A program made the position numbers and the translations under genes. The notes under the pieces were generated by a model. It was not told the DNA's origin. It ran no database searches and saw only the letters and a list, made by a program, of their open reading frames with translations. Positions 50,946 through 58,661 of a DNA stretch of 64,000 bases are shown here, in pieces. The number at the start of each line of letters is the position of its first letter. Positions within the stretch are counted from its first letter, which is position 1. The DNA is from Sphingobium sp. YR768 (lineage in GTDB: Bacteria; Pseudomonadota; Alphaproteobacteria; Sphingomonadales; Sphingomonadaceae): assembly GCF_900111125.1 (NCBI RefSeq), contig NZ_FOGE01000025.1, positions 1-64,000 of the forward strand. The letters run 5' to 3'.

Positions 50946-51071
50946 ACGGTTGGTTCGCGCCAAATGGCAAAATCCGACGCGGGCGTCCAGCCGAAAATCG
51001 GATCGGATCGCGGAAGTTGCTCTCCCATCCTTGACAGCCCTGCCCCCGCCGCCCACATGCCGCCCTCAGAT

Positions 51072-51088
51072 GTAATATTATATCATTC
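51072..51088. promoter_or_regulatory. Zur-like metal-regulator box before the MerC-like gene
   Basis: GTAATATTATATCATTC lies 14 bases before the ATG of the MerC-like gene. It keeps the AATxTTATAxCATT core of the Zur/Fur-family operator I know from zinc-regulated genes in alphaproteobacteria (GTAATGTTATAACATTAC type), differing mainly at one position on each side. It overlaps the place where the promoter or ribosome site should be. The match is by eye; the binding protein is inferred. Confidence 0.5.
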
Positions 51089-51102
51089 ACGAATGAGGCG
51101 AA

Positions 51103-51537
51103 ATGAGCGGATTCGAAACGGAGCGCGCCGCTTGCGGGCAACTAAACGGACAGAGGAGCGCCGGACGCTGGCTTGACGGATTCGCGCTGTGCGCCTCTTC
51201 GCTCTGCACACTGCATTGTCTGGGCCTGCCGCTGCTGTTTGCGCTACTCCCTGCCTTCGCCAGTCGGATCGATCCGGGCGAATCCTTTCATATCATCATG
51301 CTGGCGCTCGCCGTCCCAACCAGCCTGTTCGCGCTGATACAGGGGCGGCGGCGCGGTGGAATCGCCCCGCTGATGACTGGCATGGCCGGGCTGGCGCTGA
51401 TGACCATCGGCGCGCTGGCGGCACATAGCGTGCTGGCCGAAACCCTGTGGACCGTGACCGGCAGCCTGTTGCTGGCGGGCGCCCATATCCTCAACTGGCG
51501 CCGGGGTCTGAGCAGCAATCACGACGCCGCGCAGTAA
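51103..51537 (+). CDS. MerC-domain membrane protein
   Basis: 144 residues with four hydrophobic segments and the MerC signature SSLCTLHCLGLPLLFALLP, where the paired cysteines bind metal in mercury uptake proteins, followed by HIIMLALAVPTSLFALIQGRRRGG. There are no other mercury-resistance genes nearby (no merR, merA, merT), so a housekeeping metal-transport role is more likely, in line with the Zur-like box upstream. GAGG precedes the ATG at 51103. Stand-alone transcription unit next to tRNA-Leu. Confidence 0.85.
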   Translation: MSGFETERAACGQLNGQRSAGRWLDGFALCASSLCTLHCLGLPLLFALLPAFASRIDPGESFHIIMLALAVPTSLFALIQGRRRGGIAPLMTGMAGLALMTIGALAAHSVLAETLWTVTGSLLLAGAHILNWRRGLSSNHDAAQ

Positions 51538-51684
51538 CGGACGCAAAGGAAATGCTGGCAGGATGCGCCATTATGTTGCAGCGCACAGTCATGCACGATA
51601 GCCTTCTTGCGTAACGATCCACGCTCGCTATAAGGGCGGCTTCGTGCAGACATAGATAAATTCTAAACGGAGAAGGACCATCCT

Positions 51685-53148
51685 TTGACCGATCCGTCTG
51701 CTACGTTTCTGTTATTTGGCGCCACGGGAGATCTGGCGCGCCGGATGATTTTCCCGTCGCTCTACAACCTCCTGTCCGACGGGCTGCTGCCTGCCGACTT
51801 CCTGATCATCGGGTCGGCCCGGTCGGAGATGAGCGACGAGGCCTTCCGCGCGGAGATCGACGCGGCGCTCAAGCAGTTCCTGCCCGCCGACCGCTATGAT
51901 GCGGATATCGCCGCCAGCTTCGGCGCGATGATCCAGTATCAGCCGGTCGAGGCGGGCAATGCCGATCAGTTCGCCGCGCTCGCCGAGCGAATCGACGGTC
52001 GGCTGGAACGTGGTCTGTCGGTCTATCTCTCGACGCCCCCGTCCCTGTTCGCGCCGACCGCGCAGGGGCTGGCCGACGCCGGGCTGATCGTGCCGACCAC
52101 GCGGATCGCGATGGAAAAGCCGATCGGCAAGGATCTGGCCTCCTCCAAGGTCGTGAATGACGGCATCGGCCATCTGTTCGCCGAGGACCAGATTTTCCGC
52201 GTCGACCATTATCTGGGCAAGGAAACGGTCCAGAACCTGCTGGCGCTGCGCTTTGGCAATGTGATGTTCGAACCGCTGTGGAATGCCAGCGCGATCGACC
52301 ATGTGCAGATCACCGTGGGCGAGACGGTCGGGCTGGAAGGCCGCGTCTCCTATTATGACGGAGTCGGCGCGCTGCGCGACATGGTGCAGAATCACATGCT
52401 CCAGATCCTGTCGATCATCGCCATGGAGCCGCCTGCCCGCATGGACCCGACCGCCGTGCGCGACGAGAAGGTGAAGGCGCTGCGCTCGCTGCGGCCGATG
52501 ACCGACGAGACTGTCAAGACCCACAGCGTGCGCGGCCAATATACGCCCGGCGCGGTCAGCGGCCAGATCGTCACCGGCTATGCCGATGAACTGGGCCAGC
52601 CGTCCGACACGGAGACCTTCGTCGCGCTGAAGGCCTATATCGACAATTGGCGCTGGCAGGGCGTGCCCTTCTACCTGCGCACCGGCAAGCGGATGCCGCA
52701 GCGCCAGTCCGAAATCGTGATCCAGTTCAAGCCGGTGCGCCACAGCATCTTCGGCCGGGACGGGCATGGATCGGGGCTGGAGCCGAACACATTGGTCATC
52801 CGTTTGCAGCCGGAGGAATATATCCGTCTGCAAATCATGAGCAAAAGACCGGGGCTGGAACAGCAGGTGAAGCTGGACGAGGTGACGCTGGACGTGTCGC
52901 TGACCGCCGCCTTCGCCGGGCAGCGCCGCCGCATCGCCTATGAAAGATTGATCCTGGACCTGCTGGCCGGCAACGCCACTTTGTTCGTCCGCCGCGACGA
53001 AGTGGAGGCCCAATGGGCCTGGATCGATTCGATCATCAACGGGTGGAAAGAGGCCAATATGAAGCCCGCCGCCTATTCATCGGGGAACTGGGGTCCGTCT
53101 TCGGCCATTGCCCTTATCGAACGTGACGGAGCCAGCTGGCATGACTGA
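51685..53148 (+). CDS. zwf: Glucose-6-phosphate 1-dehydrogenase
   Basis: 487 residues. NADP-binding FGATGDLARRMIFPSLY, the active-site RVDHYLGKETVQNLLALRFGN, and MVQNHMLQILSIIAMEPPAR are all characteristic. The start is TTG at 51685 with GGAG/AAGGA upstream. First gene of the zwf-edd-glk-eda operon, which takes glucose to pyruvate and glyceraldehyde-3-phosphate via the Entner-Doudoroff route. A pgl gene is not seen here. Confidence 0.96.
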   Translation: MTDPSATFLLFGATGDLARRMIFPSLYNLLSDGLLPADFLIIGSARSEMSDEAFRAEIDAALKQFLPADRYDADIAASFGAMIQYQPVEAGNADQFAALAERIDGRLERGLSVYLSTPPSLFAPTAQGLADAGLIVPTTRIAMEKPIGKDLASSKVVNDGIGHLFAEDQIFRVDHYLGKETVQNLLALRFGNVMFEPLWNASAIDHVQITVGETVGLEGRVSYYDGVGALRDMVQNHMLQILSIIAMEPPARMDPTAVRDEKVKALRSLRPMTDETVKTHSVRGQYTPGAVSGQIVTGYADELGQPSDTETFVALKAYIDNWRWQGVPFYLRTGKRMPQRQSEIVIQFKPVRHSIFGRDGHGSGLEPNTLVIRLQPEEYIRLQIMSKRPGLEQQVKLDEVTLDVSLTAAFAGQRRRIAYERLILDLLAGNATLFVRRDEVEAQWAWIDSIINGWKEANMKPAAYSSGNWGPSSAIALIERDGASWHD

Positions 53149-54967
53149 TCTGAATCCGGTGATCGCAAAGGTCACCGACCGCATCGTGGAGCGCAGCGCC
53201 GCTTCGCGCCTGAAATATCTCGACCTGATCGAACGGGGCCGCGACGCGGGCACCAACCGCGATCAGCTATCCTGCGGCAATCTGGCGCACGCTTTCGCCG
53301 CCAGCGGCGAGGATAAGGCGGTGATCCGCACCGGCCGCGCGATGAACATCGGCATCGTGACGTCGTACAATGACATGCTCTCGGCGCATCAGCCCTATGG
53401 GCGCTATCCCGAGATCATCAAGATCGCGGCCCGCGAAGTCGGCGCCACCGCGCAGGTGGCAGGCGGCGTGCCAGCCATGTGCGATGGCGTGACGCAGGGA
53501 CAGGCGGGCATGGACTTGTCTCTGTTCAGCCGCGACACCATCGCGCTCTCGACCGCCGTGTCGCTGAGCCATGCGATGTTCGAAGGCTCGATGCTACTCG
53601 GCATCTGCGACAAGATCGTGCCTGGCCTGCTGATCGGCGCGCTGCGCTTTGGCCATCTGCCGACCATCCTGATCCCGGCCGGGCCGATGCCTTCGGGTCT
53701 GGCCAACAAGGAGAAGGTCCGCATCCGCCAGCTCTATGCCGAGGGTAAGGTCGGCAAGGAGGAACTGCTGGAATCCGAAAGCGCTTCCTATCATGGCGCG
53801 GGCACCTGCACTTTCTATGGCACGGCCAACTCCAACCAGATGATGATGGAGATGATGGGCCTGCACATGCCGGGCGCCGCCTTCGTCAATCCAGGCACGA
53901 AGCTGCGCACCGAACTGACCCGCGCGGCGACGCAGCGCATGACGCAGATCGGCTGGGACGGCGAGGACTATCGTCCGCTGGGCCACTGCATCGATGAAAA
54001 GGCGATCGTCAACGCGATCATCGGCCTGATGGCGACGGGTGGGTCCACCAACCATGCCATCCATCTGCCCGCCATCGCGCGGGCGGCGGGCATCCATATC
54101 GACTGGACCGACTTCGCCGAGATTTCGGACGTGGTGCCGTTGCTCGCCCGCGTCTATCCCAATGGATCGGGCGACGTGAACCATTTCCACGCGGCGGGCG
54201 GCATGGCGGTGATCATCCGCGAATTGCTGGACGCCGGCCTGCTCCACCGCGACATCATGACCGTCGCGTCGGACGACCTGACCGACTATGGCAAGGAACC
54301 CGCACTGGGCGACGACGGGCTGGTGTGGAACGACGTTCCTGCTTCGCGCGACGAAAATATGCTGCGCCCGGCCGCCAATCCCTTCCAGGCCGATGGCGGC
54401 ATGAAGCTGCTTCAGGGCAATCTTGGCCGTTGCGTCATGAAGGTGAGCGCGGTCGACAAGGAGCGCTGGACGATCGAGGCGCCCGCCGCCGTCTTCCAGG
54501 ATCAGGACGATGTGCTGCGCGCCTTCAAGGAGGGCAAGCTGGAGCGCGACGTGATCGTCGTGGTTCGCTTCCAGGGGCCGCGCGCCAATGGTATGCCCGA
54601 ACTGCACAAGCTGACCCCGGCCCTGGGCGTATTGCAGGATCGCGGCTTCAAGGTCGCGCTGCTGACCGATGGCCGCATGTCCGGCGCGTCCGGCAAGGTG
54701 CCCGCCGCCATCCATTTGTCGCCCGAAGCTCTGGGTGGCGGCGCCATCGGCAAGCTGCGCGATGGCGACATGGTGCGGGTCTGCGCGGAAAGCGGCGAAG
54801 TGACGGCGCTGGTGGATGCGGCGACATGGGACGCACGGGACATCCCCGCCGCGCCGCCCCCGCCCTATGACACCGGCCGTGAGTTGTTCGCGCTGTTCCG
54901 CCATCATAGCGACCTGGCCGAACAGGGCGCGTCGCCGATCCTGGCGGCGATGGAAAGCGAGATCTAG
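53141..54967 (+). CDS. edd: Phosphogluconate dehydratase
   Basis: 608-residue IlvD/Edd family dehydratase that converts 6-phosphogluconate to 2-keto-3-deoxy-6-phosphogluconate with an iron-sulfur cluster. Signature segments VPAMCDGVTQGQAGMDLSLFS, LLGICDKIVPGLLIGAL, GGSTNHAIHLPAIARAAG and LLTDGRMSGASGKVPAAIHLSPEA, with the cluster cysteines in them, are all present. The ATG at 53141 overlaps the zwf stop by 8 bases, giving tight coupling; the longer frame from 53108 starts within zwf. Confidence 0.96.
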   Translation: MTDLNPVIAKVTDRIVERSAASRLKYLDLIERGRDAGTNRDQLSCGNLAHAFAASGEDKAVIRTGRAMNIGIVTSYNDMLSAHQPYGRYPEIIKIAAREVGATAQVAGGVPAMCDGVTQGQAGMDLSLFSRDTIALSTAVSLSHAMFEGSMLLGICDKIVPGLLIGALRFGHLPTILIPAGPMPSGLANKEKVRIRQLYAEGKVGKEELLESESASYHGAGTCTFYGTANSNQMMMEMMGLHMPGAAFVNPGTKLRTELTRAATQRMTQIGWDGEDYRPLGHCIDEKAIVNAIIGLMATGGSTNHAIHLPAIARAAGIHIDWTDFAEISDVVPLLARVYPNGSGDVNHFHAAGGMAVIIRELLDAGLLHRDIMTVASDDLTDYGKEPALGDDGLVWNDVPASRDENMLRPAANPFQADGGMKLLQGNLGRCVMKVSAVDKERWTIEAPAAVFQDQDDVLRAFKEGKLERDVIVVVRFQGPRANGMPELHKLTPALGVLQDRGFKVALLTDGRMSGASGKVPAAIHLSPEALGGGAIGKLRDGDMVRVCAESGEVTALVDAATWDARDIPAAPPPPYDTGRELFALFRHHSDLAEQGASPILAAMESEI

Positions 54968-54974
54968 GTGGGCC

Positions 54975-55040
54975 GTGCTCCTGCGAAGGCAGGAGCCCAG
55001 TTCGAAGCGCGGGACTGGGTTCCTGCCTTCGCAGGAACAC
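54975..55040. repeat. Intergenic palindrome between edd and glk
   Basis: Inverted repeat with 27-base arms (54975-55001 and 55014-55040), built from the unit GTGCTCCTGCGAAGGCAGGA; each arm is itself a small hairpin (TCCTGC-GAAG-GCAGGA). Same family as 63473-63546. It is the only sizeable gap inside the zwf-eda operon. Confidence 0.9.
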
Positions 55041-55056
55041 GAGACTGGAAGACTAT

Positions 55057-56031
55057 ATGACCGACATCATCGCCGCCGACATTGGCGGAACCAACGCCCG
55101 CTTCGCCCGCGCCTCGCTGGACGAGCGGGGCGTGCCGACGCTCGGCACCGTGCGCAAATATAAGGTCGCCGACTATCCCAGCCTGCAAGCCTGCTGGGCG
55201 GCCTTTGCCGAAGATGAGAAGAAGGAGGGCAGCGGCGACCTGCCCCGCGCCGCCTCCATCGCCTTCGCGACCGCGATCGGGCGGGAGGTGATCAAGCTGA
55301 CCAACAGCAACTGGGTGATCCGCGCCGATACGCTGGCGGCCGACATCAATGTCGACAGCGTCCGTCTGGTCAATGATTTCGAGGCGGTGGCCCATGCCGT
55401 GTCCCGCCTGCCGGCCGAAAACCTGCCTTTGCTGTTTGGCGAGGATCGCCCCTTCCCCAGCGATGGCGGCGTGACCATCCTTGGCCCCGGCACCGGGCTG
55501 GGCGTAGCGATGATCGCCTATGATCAGGGCCATCCCCATGTCATCGCGACCGAGGGCGGCCATCTGGACTTCGCCCCGTTGGACCCGACAGAGGAGAAAA
55601 TCCTCTCCTATCTGCGCGACAAATTCCTGCGCGTGTCGACCGAACGGATCGTGTCCGGGCCGGGCCTCAACTATATCTACAAGGCGCTGGCGACGATCGG
55701 CCATGACCGCGTCATCCTGATGGAAGACCCCGAATTGTGGCAGGCGGCGCTGGACGGCAGCGACGAGTTCGCCCGCCGCGCGCTGGAGCGTTTCTGTCTC
55801 TGCTATGGCTCCGTCGCGGGCGATCTGGCGCTGGCCCATGGCCCCCATGCGGTGGTGCTGGCCGGCGGCCTGACCCAGCGGATGCACGACTTTTTGAAGC
55901 AGAGCGGGTTCCACACCCGCTTCAAGGCGAAGGGCCGGTTCGAAAGCCTGATGGCGACCGTTCCGATCCGCTGCGCCATCCATGATGAAATCGGGCTGTT
56001 CGGCGCTGCCGCAGCTTATAGGGAGAAGTGA
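55057..56031 (+). CDS. glk: Glucokinase
   Basis: 324-residue ROK/hexokinase-type glucokinase. The ATP-phosphate motif is ADIGGTNARFA, the glucose-binding region LTNSNWVIRAD and LVNDFEAVAHAV, then GPGTGLGVAMI and the second ATP motif region GPHAVVLAGGLTQRM. It provides glucose-6-phosphate for Zwf, so the operon takes free glucose all the way through. The stop overlaps the start of eda. Confidence 0.95.
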   Translation: MTDIIAADIGGTNARFARASLDERGVPTLGTVRKYKVADYPSLQACWAAFAEDEKKEGSGDLPRAASIAFATAIGREVIKLTNSNWVIRADTLAADINVDSVRLVNDFEAVAHAVSRLPAENLPLLFGEDRPFPSDGGVTILGPGTGLGVAMIAYDQGHPHVIATEGGHLDFAPLDPTEEKILSYLRDKFLRVSTERIVSGPGLNYIYKALATIGHDRVILMEDPELWQAALDGSDEFARRALERFCLCYGSVAGDLALAHGPHAVVLAGGLTQRMHDFLKQSGFHTRFKAKGRFESLMATVPIRCAIHDEIGLFGAAAAYREK

Positions 56032-56651
56032 TGATGAGCCTGACCGTAGAACAGGTGATGGACCTGGCGCCGGTGATCCCGGTGCTGGTGGTGGACCGGG
56101 TGGAGGATGCGCTGCCGATTGCGCGGGCGCTGGTCGCGGGCGGCCTGCCCGCGCTGGAAGTGACGCTGCGCACCCCCGCCGCGCTGGACGTGATCCGCGA
56201 AATGGCGAAGGTCGAGGGCGCCGTCGTCGGCGCGGGCACCGTGTTGAACCCCGCGCAACTGGACGCGGCGATGGAGGCGGGCGCGCGCTTCATCGTCAGC
56301 CCCGGCCTCACCGAACCGCTGGGCAAGGCGGCGATCGCGGCCAACATCCCCTTCCTGCCCGGCACCGCCACGGCGGGCGACATCATGCGCGGCATGGACA
56401 TGGGGCTTAGCCACTTCAAATTCTTCCCCGCCGAAACATCGGGCGGCCTGCCGGCATTGAAGGCGCTGGCCGCGCCGCTGCACACGGCGCGCTTCTGCCC
56501 CACCGGCGGCATCACGCCGCAGAGCGCACCCGAATGGCTGGCCCAGCCCTTCATCAAATGCGTCGGCGGCAGCTGGGTCGTGCCCAAGGGCCCGATCGAC
56601 CCGGCGAAGATCGAGGCGCTGGCCCGCGAAGCGGCCGCCCTGCCGCGTTGA
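56031..56651 (+). CDS. eda: 2-dehydro-3-deoxyphosphogluconate (KDPG) aldolase
   Basis: About 206 residues, TIM barrel. EVTLRTPAALDVIREMAK (with the catalytic Glu), VVGAGTVLNPAQLDAAMEAGARFIVSPG and HFKFFPAETSGGLPALKALAAPL with the Schiff-base lysine (FKFFPA) are the family motifs. ATG codons at 56031 and 56034 are both served by GGGAG; a GTG at 56028 is in frame as well. It cleaves KDPG to pyruvate and glyceraldehyde-3-phosphate, completing the operon. Confidence 0.95.
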   Translation: MMSLTVEQVMDLAPVIPVLVVDRVEDALPIARALVAGGLPALEVTLRTPAALDVIREMAKVEGAVVGAGTVLNPAQLDAAMEAGARFIVSPGLTEPLGKAAIAANIPFLPGTATAGDIMRGMDMGLSHFKFFPAETSGGLPALKALAAPLHTARFCPTGGITPQSAPEWLAQPFIKCVGGSWVVPKGPIDPAKIEALAREAAALPR

Positions 56652-56679
56652 TCTGAGGCGGAGTGCCTTCATAGCGAAT

Positions 56680-56749
56680 CGTCATTGCGAGCGAAGCGAA
56701 GCAATCCATGGTCGCGCCGATGGATTGCTTCGCTTCGCTCGCAATGACG
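56680..56749. repeat. Intergenic palindrome downstream of eda
   Basis: Perfect inverted repeat with 30-base arms (56680-56709 and 56720-56749), starting CGTCATTGCGAGCGAAGCGA. Same family as 29144-29212, with 27-30 identical bases per arm. It follows the eda stop by 29 bases and may serve as the operon end. Confidence 0.92.
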
Positions 56750-56871
56750 CCGGTGGTTGACACGCTAATTCATCTGCTCGTTTCGAGGGCATTCGAGAAA
56801 CGGGAAGCGAATGGAAGCCGATGATCAACCAGAGCGTCGAGGCGGTTGCGTCCGCCTTCGCCTCCACCTAG

Positions 56872-57393
56872 ATGATAAACATGACTCCGCGCCGCTTCCT
56901 TGCCGCTCTGGCCCTGTTCCTGTCCGGTTGCGCCGGGTCGCCGCAAAATTATCCGTCGCTGGCCAAGCGGCCGATCGAAAGCGCGCCGGTCGCCGAAGTC
57001 GCGCCGCCCCCCGCGCCCGCTCCAGCTGACGCGGCCCTGTCGAAAGAAATCGCCAGCCATGTGGCGCAGGCGGACAAGGGCGCCGCCGGATTCGACGCTG
57101 CTGCCGCCGCCGCTGACAAGGCCGTGCGCGCGGCATCCGGATCGGCCGTGTCGAGCGACGCCTGGGTCGCCGCGCAGGTGACGATCAGCGCGCTGGAAAC
57201 CGCCCGCAACGACAGCGTGTCGGCCCTCGCCAGCCTCGACACCCTCTATGTCGAACGCAGCAACGCCATTGCCGACGGCAAGGCGCGCGGCGGCCTGGAA
57301 GACATAGACGCCGCCCGCAGCGCCGCGCTGGCTTTGGTCGACCAGCAGAATGACCGCATCGACGCGATGAAGGCGCGACTGCCGCAGCCTTGA
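56872..57393 (+). CDS. Small hypothetical lipoprotein
   Basis: 173 residues. The N terminus has a lipoprotein signal with lipobox LSGC (RFLAALALFLSGCAGS), then a Pro/Ala-rich linker and a helical region (DAALSKEIASHVAQADKGAAGFDAAAAAADKAV..., ending DQQNDRIDAMKARLPQP). It looks like a small envelope protein with long helices. I do not recognise a family. The ATG at 56872 is adjacent to a stop codon of a short upstream frame; the ATG at 56881 is an alternative start. Confidence 0.75.
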   Translation: MINMTPRRFLAALALFLSGCAGSPQNYPSLAKRPIESAPVAEVAPPPAPAPADAALSKEIASHVAQADKGAAGFDAAAAAADKAVRAASGSAVSSDAWVAAQVTISALETARNDSVSALASLDTLYVERSNAIADGKARGGLEDIDAARSAALALVDQQNDRIDAMKARLPQP

Positions 57394-57430
57394 AGAGCGC
57401 CGCCTGACGATCAGGCGGACTACTCCCTCA

Positions 57431-57524
57431 TCGTCACCCTGAACTTGTTTCAGGGTCTATTCCTCCTCTTGGAGCGACGGCATGCGGCTGCACGATGGAT
57501 GCTGAACCAAGTTCAGCATGACGA
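57431..57524. repeat. Intergenic palindromic element
   Basis: Two facing repeat units: TCGTCACCCTGAACTTGTTT... (57431-57457) and ...CCAAGTTCAGCATGACGA (57498-57524), which pair in an imperfect inverted repeat. Each half is also self-complementary (CCCTGAAC-TTGT-TTCAGGG). It fills the gap between the lipoprotein gene and the next coding region. Confidence 0.85.
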
Positions 57525-57626
57525 ACTGGGAAGATGACCGGTAGCGACCAAATGTGCCATTATATAGGTTACGTGATCGAGCATTAGAAACGGCCATTGG
57601 CACTTCCCGGTGATCGCCGTAGGCTG

Positions 57627-57995
57627 ATGGCCATGAGCGAATTCATGGTCAACTTCATTGCCTTCAACGAGTCGCGCGACACTTGTCAAATGGTTCTCGT
57701 AGAAGGACCGTGGGACGGCGACATAGAAGATCATTTGCGCGGCTTGCAGGATCGAATGTTTGGCTGCCTTAACGCCGCACTCGATGGCCAATTAGCCGCG
57801 CAGTTCCCCGAGGCCAAGGGGCTGAACGTCCTGATTCGCATAGATTGCTACGACGTCCCGCGCGACGAAGTGGAAGCGTTTTTTGGGCGATTTACGGATG
57901 GGATTGCTGCCATGTCAGACTACTCAGCAGCAGGGTCGCCGTATGTCTGTCAGTTTCTGTTCGAGATTAGCTTCGACACAGTGGCCGATGCATAA
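57627..57995 (+). CDS. Hypothetical protein, DUF6572-like
   Basis: About 122 residues from the ATG at 57627 (or 120 from the ATG at 57633). MVNFIAFNESRDTCQMVLVEGPWDGDIEDHLRGLQDRMFGCLNAALDGQL...NVLIRIDCYDVPRDEVEAFF is built like DUF6572 proteins, which have an acidic strand, a DHLxxLQxKxNxYLxFIxxGQL-type helix and a mixed-beta end. These small proteins occur in accessory gene settings; the molecular role is unknown. Codon use is less GC-biased than the neighbours, so it may be recently acquired. Confidence 0.6.
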   Translation: MAMSEFMVNFIAFNESRDTCQMVLVEGPWDGDIEDHLRGLQDRMFGCLNAALDGQLAAQFPEAKGLNVLIRIDCYDVPRDEVEAFFGRFTDGIAAMSDYSAAGSPYVCQFLFEISFDTVADA

Positions 57996-58058
57996 CGTCC
58001 GCTCCGCCCGTTTTTGGCCCGAAAAGCTGCCAGTCGCCTAACCACCCAAACCGCCCCC

Positions 58059-58661
58059 CTACTCCCCCATCGCCTTCACCGCGCCCTTATGCGCCTTGGC
58101 GTTGTGGACATAATGGTCCACCCCTTCGCGCATGTCGATCAGCGCTTCGTCGCTCAGGTCGCGCATGAACTTTGCCGGGCGCCCCGCCCATAGCTGGCGA
58201 TGCAGCACGCTCTTGCCCGGTGCGAGCAAGGCGCCCGCGGCCAACATCGCGTCGCTTTCCAACCGCGCGCCGCTCATCACGATCGCGCCCAGCCCCACAA
58301 AGGCGCGATCTTCCAGCACGCAGCCATGGATCATCGCCATATGGCCGATCAGCACATCGTCACCGATGATCGCGGGCCAGCCATCGGCCGGGCGGCCGTC
58401 GGCGCGGTCGCCGGGGCTGTCGCAATGGATGACCGTGCCGTCCTGCACATTGGTCCGCGCGCCGATCCGCACCCGGTTCACATCGCCCCGGATCACGCAA
58501 TTATACCAGATGCTGGCGTCCTCGCCGATTTCCACATCGCCGATGATCCGGCATCCGGGCGCGATGAAGGCGCTGGGGTGGATGCGTGGGGCCTTGCCGC
58601 CAAAGGGGATGATGCTGACATCTGGATAATCTGGGGCGGACAAGGCACTTTCCTCTCTCAT
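58059..58661 (-). CDS. Gamma-type carbonic anhydrase family protein
   Basis: 200 residues of left-handed beta-helix: GDVEIGEDASIWYNCVIRGDVNRVRIGARTNVQDGTVIHCDS, then IIGDDVLIGHMAMIHGCVLEDRAFVGLGAIVMSGARLESDAMLAAGALLAPGKSVLHRQLWAGRPAKFMRDLSDEA. The three zinc-binding histidines (VIHCD, IGHMA, MIHGC) and the family RGD are present. Short members such as YrdA bind zinc but may have little carbonic anhydrase activity. The ATG at 58661 overlaps the stop of the upstream gene (ATGA). Confidence 0.93.
   Translation of the reverse strand: MREESALSAPDYPDVSIIPFGGKAPRIHPSAFIAPGCRIIGDVEIGEDASIWYNCVIRGDVNRVRIGARTNVQDGTVIHCDSPGDRADGRPADGWPAIIGDDVLIGHMAMIHGCVLEDRAFVGLGAIVMSGARLESDAMLAAGALLAPGKSVLHRQLWAGRPAKFMRDLSDEALIDMREGVDHYVHNAKAHKGAVKAMGE

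Noticed and set aside
56821..56871. 16-codon frame ending directly before the lipoprotein start (TAG-ATG), possibly a leader peptide
   Set aside because: Only a weak GGAAG precedes it and there is no attenuator-like pattern; the adjacency may be chance.
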